DNA from: a candidate division TA06 bacterium DG_78
GTDB lineage: Bacteria; Hydrothermota; Tepidihabitantia; SM23-42
DNA length: 12,548 nt
Direction: 5' to 3'
NCBI GenBank assembly: GCA_001303225.1
Contig: LJNI01000058.1
Location: 1 to 12,548 of the forward strand
The translations under genes and the position numbers were made by a program. The number at the start of each line of letters is the position of its first letter. Position 1 is the stretch's first letter. Positions 1 to 7,900 of the stretch are shown one piece after another. The notes under the pieces are model-generated. The model was not told the DNA's origin, searched no databases, and saw only the letters and a program-made list of their open reading frames with translations.

Positions 1-1429
1 CTCTCCTGCAAGTACCACAAATAAAAATATTCCTATCTGTTATATTACGACCCAAGTATTTTAAAAATTGGATGGTTAAATCATCAGCCCAATGTAAGTC
101 CTCAAGTAAAATAACGAACTCACCAAGATTTGAGGCGCAGTACCCTATCAATTCTGAGAGCGCCTCAAAATTTCTCAACTTCTCCTGCTTCGGTTCTAAG
201 GATACAAGCTTCGGTAAATTTTTCCTGAGATGGCCATCAGTTAAATCTGGAAAAATTCTGAATAAAACTGCAAGAGGAAGCCGGAGCTTTTTCGTTCGGG
301 ATAGGTCAAGCCCTTTTCCAAGATAATTGATTAACTCGCTAAAAATAGCATAAAACGGGTCCAAGGGTCCGGTTTTATCTCTATGAGCATAACCAATAAA
401 ACTGTGACTATGTTTTAATTGTGTTACAATCTTAAATTCCCTTAACAACCTGCTCTTACCAATACCCGCATCTCCAGTGATTAAAACAACCTTACCCTCC
501 CCTTTACGCGCCTTCTCATACAATGATGTTAATAACTCCATCTCCTTTTCACGACCCACAAATTTACTACTCATGAGATAACTCTCAAGTGTCTTTTCTG
601 TCTCAAACTCAAACTTTAAACGACTAAGTTTATTTATCTCCCCTATTATCTCATTGGCACGACTAAAACGCGTAGCAGGCTCAAAACTGCATAACTGCAC
701 GATTAATCGTTCCAACCTTTTAGGTATACCACGGGCAATCCGTGACAATGGTTTAGAAAAGCGCGCTTGCTGTTGTTGAAGGAGTCTTGTAAAACTTGTC
801 TCATCTTTAACCTTAAACGACTTCTTAGTGAATATCTTATATAGTAATACACCTAAGGAATAGAGGTCTGCACGGTGGTCAACTGCCAAACCTTTTATTA
901 TCTCAGGCGCAATATAAGGAAATGTCCCACGAATAATGATTCCACCTCTTATCCGCTGCTCGCCAGCAAGACCAAAATCCATTAATTTGACACACGGAGT
1001 ATTGTCTACATATTGAATCAGAACATTCCCTGGTTTGATATCATAGTGGATGAGTCCTTTAGAATGAATATATTGCAGTGCACGACAGAGTTGGACAATC
1101 CATGAATACATCTTTTTATAAGAAAGCCCTTTTGATGCCTGGAAGATATTTTCACCATCGATATACTCCATAGTAAAGTAGTTTCTTCCATCTTTCAGTA
1201 TCCCAAAATCATAGACAGCACAGAGGTTCGGATGTTGCAATCCAGCGAGCAGTTTAAATTCTCTTTTGAATCGCTGCATTGTTTCAGAAGAGATCTTCTT
1301 CTTGGACAAGATTTTTAAAGCAATAACTTTGTTATTGTTCCCGTCTCGAACCTTGTATACGGTTCCATGAGCACCAGTGCCAAGTTTTCTTAATACTTTG
1401 TAGCGCTTATCAATGATTATTCGAGACAT
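1..1429 (-). CDS. Eukaryotic-like Ser/Thr protein kinase fused to an AAA-type ATPase (3' end outside window)
   Basis: The reading frame is open from an ATG at 1429 to the left edge, giving 476 residues of a longer protein. The N-terminal kinase domain (about 10-270) has a glycine-rich loop GTGAHGTV (17-24), the ATP lysine in ALKIL (K39), the catalytic loop HYDIKPGN (128-135), DFG (151-153), GTFPYIAPE (168-176) and DHRADLYSLG (184-193). All core catalytic residues are present, but the catalytic loop reads HYD rather than HRD, so it is a non-RD kinase. A second domain starts at FVGRE (290-294) and has a Walker A GDAGIGKS (319-326) and a Walker B-like VILLEDLHWADD (439-450), typical of AAA_16/STAND-type ATPases. 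Proteins of this architecture usually continue into TPR repeats, but that part is outside the window. No membrane segment is seen so far. The start is fixed: an in-frame stop lies 11 codons upstream and there is no other start between. No Shine-Dalgarno is present. Its substrate is unknown. A role in signalling is inferred from the family. Confidence 0.93.
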   Translation of the reverse strand, partial: MSRIIIDKRYKVLRKLGTGAHGTVYKVRDGNNNKVIALKILSKKKISSETMQRFKREFKLLAGLQHPNLCAVYDFGILKDGRNYFTMEYIDGENIFQASKGLSYKKMYSWIVQLCRALQYIHSKGLIHYDIKPGNVLIQYVDNTPCVKLMDFGLAGEQRIRGGIIIRGTFPYIAPEIIKGLAVDHRADLYSLGVLLYKIFTKKSFKVKDETSFTRLLQQQQARFSKPLSRIARGIPKRLERLIVQLCSFEPATRFSRANEIIGEINKLSRLKFEFETEKTLESYLMSSKFVGREKEMELLTSLYEKARKGEGKVVLITGDAGIGKSRLLREFKIVTQLKHSHSFIGYAHRDKTGPLDPFYAIFSELINYLGKGLDLSRTKKLRLPLAVLFRIFPDLTDGHLRKNLPKLVSLEPKQEKLRNFEALSELIGYCASNLGEFVILLEDLHWADDLTIQFLKYLGRNITDRNIFICGTCRR

Positions 1430-1463
1430 ATGCTTATTATATATTACTGCTGATTTTTGTCAA
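1429..1463 (-). promoter_or_regulatory. Sigma70-type promoter of the kinase gene, apparently leaderless
   Basis: On the minus strand, TTGACA (1463-1458) is followed after 16 bp by a perfect TATAAT (1441-1436). Only six bases (AAGCAT) separate the -10 box from the ATG, so transcription would begin at or next to the A of the start codon. No Shine-Dalgarno lies in front of the gene, which agrees with a leaderless mRNA. Confidence 0.75.
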
Positions 1464-1474
1464 GATTACCAAGC

Positions 1475-1498
1475 ATTAAACATAAAAATGTTTTTAAT
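1475..1498. repeat. Imperfect inverted repeat midway between the divergent promoters
   Basis: AAACAT (1478-1483) and its reverse complement ATGTTT (1488-1493) are separated by AAAA, with imperfectly matching ATT/AAT flanks out to 1475 and 1498. Its centre (about 1486) lies close to the midpoint between the two -35 boxes. It could be an operator read by a regulator of both genes. The region is very AT-rich, so a chance palindrome is quite possible. Confidence 0.35.
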
Positions 1499-1513
1499 AT
1501 TTTCTGATATATC

Positions 1514-1548
1514 TTGATTTTGCTTTATAGACAGATATACTATTAAAG
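1514..1548 (+). promoter_or_regulatory. Sigma70-type promoter of the AlkX-like gene, apparently leaderless
   Basis: TTGATT (1514-1519) is followed after 16 bp by TATACT (1536-1541). Six bases (ATTAAA) then lead to the GTG start at 1548, so the transcript should start at or beside the start codon. No purine-rich Shine-Dalgarno is present. The geometry (16-bp spacer, 6 bp from the -10 box to the start codon) is identical to that of the divergent kinase promoter. Confidence 0.65.
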
Positions 1549-2762
1549 TGAGTAATAAACCCGTACAAATTGATCCAGAACTGGTTCGACAATTTTCTCT
1601 GCAAAAACAGCTCTTGAATAATTCTCCATTACCTAAAGGTAAGGCTGGCGTACTCAGTGTGATAGAAAAACTTGGCTATGTGCAGATTGATACGATAAAT
1701 GTCATTGAACGTTCGCATCACATCGTTCTGTTTACAAGGTGCCCTGACTATAAACAAAAGTATCTCCATGTATTGCAGGCACAGGATAAAAAGATTTTTG
1801 AATACTGGGCACATGCTGCTTCTTTTATTCCCATGAAGGATTACCGGTTTTATATAGGGGCAATTGAGAAAAAGCCAAAAGAGGATTCATGGCTTGGTGA
1901 GTGGATAAAAGAAAATCATAGCCTCATCAAGAAAGTAAGAAAAAGAATGGAGAGAGAAGGGCCACTCACTGCGGGTGATTTTGCTGATGTGACTGATAGA
2001 AAACGCGGGACATGGTGGGATTGGAAGCCTGCAAAAATGGCACTTGAAGTGCTTTTTTGGCAAGGCATATTGATGATTAAAGAAAGAAGAAACTTTCAAA
2101 GGGTCTACGATCTTACAGAAAGAGTATTACCCAAAAATTTAGACACTACAAAACCAACTATAGAAGAAGAGAAGGAATTTTTTATAAGACGAGCATTAGG
2201 AGCATTAGGTATCGCAACAATAAAAGATATCAATAGCTACATTGGTGTCGGTGGTAAGCTCAATGAGTGGGTAGATAAAATGCTCAAGGCAAAAGAGATT
2301 ACAGAAATAGAGATTAAAGGAATAAAAAAACCATACTATGTTTTGAGCAAGGATATTCCAGAACTTTTAATGGAAAAGAAAACTTCCGATACACGGGTAC
2401 ACTTCCTCTCCCCTTTTGACAACTCAATAATCCTGAGAGATCGAATCAGTACTCTTTTTGAATTTAACTACAGCCTTGAATGCTATGTACCAAAAAATAA
2501 AAGGAAGTATGGCTATTTTTGTTTGCCCATTCTCTGGCACAATCGATTGGTCGGGAGAATCGATCCAAAGGCAGACCGACAGAATAAAATCTTAATTATT
2601 AACAATGTACATATCGAAGATAAAAAGGTAATTTCTAAGGGTTTTATACGTGCCTTTGCCCAATCCTTACAAAATTTTAGTCGTTTTCATAGCTGTGAAA
2701 AAATTGAATTCAACAAAAAAATATCAACAAAAATCACAAAAACAATTTTAAAACACTATTAG
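1548..2762 (+). CDS. AlkX/YcaQ-family DNA glycosylase (winged-helix, HTH_42)
   Basis: This 404-residue protein matches the YcaQ/AlkX (AlkZ superfamily) DNA glycosylases, which remove bulky alkylated purines and unhook interstrand crosslinks. The family's catalytic QxD-type motif is visible in LGYVQIDTINVIERSHH (42-58), with Q46 and D48; the following R55 and H57-H58 match the family, as does YWAHAASFIP (86-95). GTWWDWKPAKMALEVLFWQG (154-173) is the conserved winged-helix segment. The QxD form resembles E. coli YcaQ rather than the QxQ form of Streptomyces AlkZ. Length is as expected for the family. The GTG start is the only possible one: no other start codon lies between it and the upstream in-frame stop, and the next Met (M96) is inside the catalytic region. 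The gene is transcribed divergently from the kinase-ATPase and ends 7 bp from the convergent pbpC-like gene. Cytoplasmic, with DNA repair its likely role. I do not assign a gene symbol because alkX and alkZ paralogues are hard to separate by eye. Confidence 0.88.
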   Translation: MSNKPVQIDPELVRQFSLQKQLLNNSPLPKGKAGVLSVIEKLGYVQIDTINVIERSHHIVLFTRCPDYKQKYLHVLQAQDKKIFEYWAHAASFIPMKDYRFYIGAIEKKPKEDSWLGEWIKENHSLIKKVRKRMEREGPLTAGDFADVTDRKRGTWWDWKPAKMALEVLFWQGILMIKERRNFQRVYDLTERVLPKNLDTTKPTIEEEKEFFIRRALGALGIATIKDINSYIGVGGKLNEWVDKMLKAKEITEIEIKGIKKPYYVLSKDIPELLMEKKTSDTRVHFLSPFDNSIILRDRISTLFEFNYSLECYVPKNKRKYGYFCLPILWHNRLVGRIDPKADRQNKILIINNVHIEDKKVISKGFIRAFAQSLQNFSRFHSCEKIEFNKKISTKITKTILKHY

Positions 2763-2769
2763 GGTTTAA

Positions 2770-4989
2770 TTAATAGACAGTAAAACTAACTTTATCTGTC
2801 TTTTCTCTACCATCAATGAGTATGACCACCTCTAATACATGTTCACCTGGTTCTGCGCTCCATACATATTCGAACGGGTATGTTTTTTTACATAAATCTT
2901 CACCGTCGAGTTTAAAGATAATTTCATCTATTTCTGCATTTACATCCACCTTAAATCGAATAGCCTGTGAGGAGTAAGATACTTGAGGGTCAAGTTTAAA
3001 AATATCACCATGAGATGGATGGATGATTTCAATATCGTTTATCGCTCTTTTAACGCATTCTCTATCATCGTTCTCGTGATTTATATCACATGTTTCTGCA
3101 GGTTCAGTACCTGGTATAAAAATTTCTTCTATGACGCGAGTGCAGGTATTTGACGCAAGTCTGCCTGATTGTGCACAGATTTTCACCTGGACTAATGGAG
3201 ACGGTTTCTCAAAATCAGCTGGGTACTGATTTCGGTAGAGTTCGATCATGATATCCCTAAAAAGTGGTGCTGCGCCTGATATACCAGAAACACCTTGCAT
3301 TGGTGAACCTTCAAAATTACCAACCCAGACACCAACGACGTAATCTTTAGTAAAACCGATACACCAATTGTCTCGAAAGTCTTTTGATGTACCAGTTTTC
3401 GCAGCACAGGGAAATGGTAAATTCAATGGGTTGTCTTCTCCAAAAGCCTTAATTCGACTCGCATTGTCAGAAAGAATATGGGTTATGACATAGGCTACTT
3501 CTTGAGAAAAAACGGTTTTCTCTTCTTTATGGTGGAAGACAACCTCGTGTCCATGTTTGTCAAACATCTTCAAAAGTGGTTCAGGCTTACAGTATTTTCC
3601 TTTTAGTACAAAAGTTCGAAACGCATTTGTCATCTCTAAAAGACTCGCTTCTGCTGCACCAAGGCTCAGGGACAGGCCATAGAAACTTATATCCTTATCC
3701 AGGCTTTCAAAACCCACTTCTTTTAAGAAATTGTAGAATCTCTGTACTCCCAGTTTCTCTACAAGGTACACAGCCGGAACATTGAACGACGAACCCAATG
3801 CTTCTCTTAATCTCGTAGGTCCATGAAATCTGTTTCCATAATTTCGTGGAGCAAAGAGCGTTCCATCTGCAAGTCGAAATTCAAGGAGTGTATCAGGAAG
3901 AATATATGATGCCGGAATCCCTTCTGTAAGAGCGAGCGCATAGAGAAATGGTTTAATACTCGAACCAGGTTGTCTGAGAGCAAGACATCCATTCACCTGT
4001 CCTGCATGTGCATCAAAGTAATCTTTTGAACCGACCATCGCCAATATCTCACCAGTCTCAACATCCATAACAATGAGTGCAGCTTGGTTTACGTGATATC
4101 TCTCTAGTGACGCGAGTGTCGTGTAACCGAGTTTTTCAAGGTCTTCCTGTAGTTTGCTATTGATACTCGTTACTATCTGAGAAATATTGTTCAAATTATG
4201 TTTTTCAATTTCCTGTAAGATAAAATCGACAAAATGAGGTGCTCTGAAATTCACGGGTTTCCTGATGAGGTCAGGTGATTCCTTCATTGCAAGTTCAAAT
4301 CCGAGTGAATCGACTAATTTTTGTTGTACAAAACGGTCCAGAATAGTTCTCTTTTCTGCTTCCACTTTTTCAGGATATCTGCATGGATTTAGCCGAGATG
4401 GCGCTCTGGGAATAATAGCGAGAACGCATGATTCACTGAGTGACAATTGGCTCGCAGGTTTGTGAAAGTAGAATCGAGAAGCTGCTTCTGCTCCATAAAT
4501 TTGATTTCCATATGGTGCTCGGTTTAAATAGATCTCGATAATCTCTTTTTTACTGAGGTGTATATCAATTTTCAACGCATAGATGATTTCAATGAACTTT
4601 GTGAAGATATTTCGACGAGAAAAGTTAAGTGCCATTTTTGCTACCTGCATCGTAATGGTTGAACCACCTGACATAATCTTTTGGTTTCGAATATTGTCGT
4701 AGAGCGCCCTGAGCAGAGCAAATATATCTATGCCTGGATGAATAGAAAATCGCTTATCCTCTCGTACAATAGTTGTTCTAATCAACCATGGAGAGATTTC
4801 TTCAATCGGGACCCAGACGCTCGTTTTGTAATCGCGGGATAATACTTCACGTAGTATTGTACCATCTCGTGCATACACCGTGAGTGAGCAGAAATCATCT
4901 GGATACAGTGAGCCCCTGTGTGGTGGAATCGCAAAGAAGATTGCGATTGCAGTGGGAATTATACAGAGAAGATATTTGAGACGTGTCAT
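2770..4989 (-). CDS. pbpC: Penicillin-binding protein 1C: bifunctional peptidoglycan glycosyltransferase/transpeptidase
   Basis: This is a 739-residue class A-like penicillin-binding protein of the PBP1C family. A short positively charged start and a hydrophobic segment (about 4-21) anchor it in the inner membrane, with the rest in the periplasm. The GT51 glycosyltransferase domain (about 40-215) has VREDKRFSIHPGID (75-88, catalytic Glu E77), GGSTITMQ (108-115) and EIIEIYLNRAPYGN (149-162). The transpeptidase domain (about 300-590) has intact active-site motifs: SSIK (343-346), SFN (401-403) and KTGTS (531-535). The C-terminal 85 or so residues, with IHPSHGDIFKLD (656-667), look like the BiPBP_C domain typical of PBP1C. 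The ATG follows the TGA of the macroglobulin gene by one base, so translation is probably coupled and the two are co-transcribed. The same order is known for E. coli yfhM-pbpC. All catalytic residues look functional, although E. coli PBP1C itself has little demonstrated transpeptidase activity. Confidence 0.95.
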   Translation of the reverse strand: MTRLKYLLCIIPTAIAIFFAIPPHRGSLYPDDFCSLTVYARDGTILREVLSRDYKTSVWVPIEEISPWLIRTTIVREDKRFSIHPGIDIFALLRALYDNIRNQKIMSGGSTITMQVAKMALNFSRRNIFTKFIEIIYALKIDIHLSKKEIIEIYLNRAPYGNQIYGAEAASRFYFHKPASQLSLSESCVLAIIPRAPSRLNPCRYPEKVEAEKRTILDRFVQQKLVDSLGFELAMKESPDLIRKPVNFRAPHFVDFILQEIEKHNLNNISQIVTSINSKLQEDLEKLGYTTLASLERYHVNQAALIVMDVETGEILAMVGSKDYFDAHAGQVNGCLALRQPGSSIKPFLYALALTEGIPASYILPDTLLEFRLADGTLFAPRNYGNRFHGPTRLREALGSSFNVPAVYLVEKLGVQRFYNFLKEVGFESLDKDISFYGLSLSLGAAEASLLEMTNAFRTFVLKGKYCKPEPLLKMFDKHGHEVVFHHKEEKTVFSQEVAYVITHILSDNASRIKAFGEDNPLNLPFPCAAKTGTSKDFRDNWCIGFTKDYVVGVWVGNFEGSPMQGVSGISGAAPLFRDIMIELYRNQYPADFEKPSPLVQVKICAQSGRLASNTCTRVIEEIFIPGTEPAETCDINHENDDRECVKRAINDIEIIHPSHGDIFKLDPQVSYSSQAIRFKVDVNAEIDEIIFKLDGEDLCKKTYPFEYVWSAEPGEHVLEVVILIDGREKTDKVSFTVY

Positions 4990-4990
4990 T

Positions 4991-7900
4991 TCACTCTATC
5001 GTAATGAACTTCTGGATTGTTGATCCAAAAACCTCTGGTGAATACATTTCCTCAGCTTTCGCACTCGGAGCAAGGAACGTGCCACTCGTTGCCGCTCGTA
5101 CGTAGTATACTTTTGTGTGTTCACCAGGAAATAGGTGTTGTGCAAAGAGTAGTGCTTTATCATCGTAATACTCTTCATGATCAAAACCTCCCCACCAGTG
5201 ACCCCGCTCTTGCCATTGATCTTCCCAGTACTGTTCTCGTACACCTCTCGATTCAGTTGCAAAAAATGTCTGGACAGGTACAAAACCTGCTGGTAGAGGA
5301 TCATCGACAACAGCAAAAAGTCTTGTCTCAGGAACAACGACATGAACAATAACCTTGTAGACCTCTCCCTTTTTGAATTTACTTACTTCTCGGTCGTCGA
5401 GAGTCAAAATTTCTTTCCACACATAGAATCCTTCATCGAACGCAATGGGATTTTCTTTAAGTGCATAGAACATCCTGAGTGTATAGTAAAGTCTGCCGTC
5501 ACCCTGTTTTGTAATTCGTATCGGCAAGAGCTTATTTTTCGGTATTGTATCGAGCGGGAATGTATGGCGCTGTGGCGGTTCATTTGTTCTACCCTTGAAT
5601 AGCTGTTGTACAATCTCTTTTTCATGGAGGATAATACGTGCAGTAAAATCTGGTTCTTCTTTTTCATACTTCTTATAGTATGTCTGGAATGCATCAAAGA
5701 CAAATGCGTTCTCGTGTGTTGTTGGTTTAGACTTTTTGGTCCGCTCTTGGACAAGCCACCGAATAGTTTGATCCTTATACGGAAAGGGTATATCGAGTTC
5801 AGTGAATGTCTGAATGACAAATCCGGTCACCTTTGCGGGCGAAGGGAATGTCCATCCTCGGTTCTCGCTTTCTTCGAAATGTGCGGTTGTCGGTGTCAGT
5901 TTTACTTTATTGAAGAGTATCCGTACCATTTCATCTTCAAATCGCTTACCCATAGTGAGCATCCTTCCTGTCTTGAGCAATAGGGTCTTAGCAAAAATAG
6001 AGAGCTGTTCACGCTGTTCAAAGAGTCTCGATGCATACGATACTTCTTGGTGTCCCCAGAGTGCAAGAGAATAGAGACAAAATGCTTTTGTTGTGAGTTT
6101 TGCGTACACATTGTATGGATATGACCAGTCCACATCTTTCCATCGTAAAACTTCTCTAAGAAACTCAGTGCCTCTCTTGATTACCTCGGGATCGATGTTG
6201 TAGCCAGCTTGTTGTGCCCACTTTAACACATACATTGTATAGGCAGAGAGATACGGTGCAGGGACATATCCATCTTTAAAATAGACAAAGCCGCCGCTAT
6301 AGAGCTGGTATTCAGGTACTTCATCGAGTATTGACTGTACATACGATCTCAATTCTTTTCCAGTGAGTGGTGCGAGCTTGAATTGATTTATAATATCTTC
6401 TGCAACAATGAGTGGCAGTATCTGTGATAATCGCTGCTCAAGACAGTAGTAAGGATAGTCGAGGAGATGTTCAATACCGCGTTGCATTCCTGCAAGAATT
6501 GAGGATGACAGAACTATCTCGAGGTTTCCTAGATTCTCGTAGATATTTTTGGGCACGATTATACCTTCGAGTGCTGAATCTGTCGTCGACGAGAATGTTG
6601 CCACTGCTTCAATAAATGGAGGTAAGATAACCGGTATCCGTAATCTCAATGCGTCCTTCTCTTTTCCCATATGTGCGTTAAAACTAAAAACTGCTCCTCC
6701 AGTATCTGTAGCAGTACATGAGAAGAGCACTTCTTTACTTCCATTCGGAGGAAGTATTATTTCTTTCTTAACCTTATCATTGAATGTCAAACCTTCAACA
6801 GAGCATTCAACACTCGCTTTTTCTTCTTTATCAGTTCTGTTATGGAGCACAACGCCTGCCAGAAATTCATCACCGACCCGTACAAAACGCGGAATAGAAG
6901 GCGTCACAAGAAATGGTAAGTTCACCTGAAATATGGAATCTGCTGAACCGAATTTCGAATCCATAGTCTGGGCAACTGCCATGATCCTGAATTTTGTAAG
7001 GTTGTCTGGTAACACAAATTTCGCGATTGCCTTGCCATTTTTATCAGTTCTCATATGTGCCTTGAACAAAACCGTGGCAAGAAATTTTTCTCGATATGAA
7101 ATGCCATCTCCCTCAAGACCACCACCACCACGTTCTTCACCCTTTTCACCATAGTCGCGTTCTCCTAAGATGTTCAACCGAGATTCGATTGTTTTTACAG
7201 AGAGTGGTCTACTTCCGTAGAAGTACGCAAACGGATCAGGTGTCTGGTAATTGATGAGATTCAAAACACCGAGGTCAACAACAAAGAGAGCAACTTCACT
7301 GTTTGTAACTGCTTGATTCTTATAATTTTTTACTTCGCAGTATACAGTGACACTATCTCGTGGACGGTAATCAGTTCTATCAGACCATGCCGTCACTTTC
7401 AAGTGTTTCTCTTTGGTATCTACCTTCAAATTAACATAACCGATCTTGAACTGTGGTTTACCCAAATCTTCCTGTTTCTCTTCATCCCATGAAAGTTCTT
7501 TTACCCTGCCGCGCACAAGTGTGACACATACATATATATTCGGCAGATCAATTAATTCGATAGGAACCTCGATATAGTCTGCATTACCGTGCACTGTTGT
7601 CGTGAAGTGGCGCAAGACGAGTTCTCTTTCGATAGTTACGAGACAGCGCGCTGAATCGTATGGAGATTTTACTAAAATCTTTGCAGTATCACCGACACTG
7701 TATTGGTCTTTATCAGCAACGAGTTCAACCATATCGTCATCCCGCATCTGCCATCCAGCATATCCCTTGCCTGCCACATAGAAGTAGATTTTGGTTGATG
7801 AAAGTCTTCCTTTGCCATCTTTTGTTTGTGCTCGAACATAGTAGTAACCAGGTTCTTCTGGCATGAAATATACAAATGTTGAATCACTGCTGGTGGTTAC

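Noticed and set aside
72..326. An 84-codon open frame on the plus strand at the left edge.
   Set aside because: It is antisense to the kinase-ATPase gene, whose ATPase motifs are clear in this stretch, and it resembles no protein family.
2763..2769. A terminator between the convergent AlkX-like and pbpC genes.
   Set aside because: The gap is only 7 bp and I see no GC-rich hairpin followed by a T-run there or just inside either gene end.
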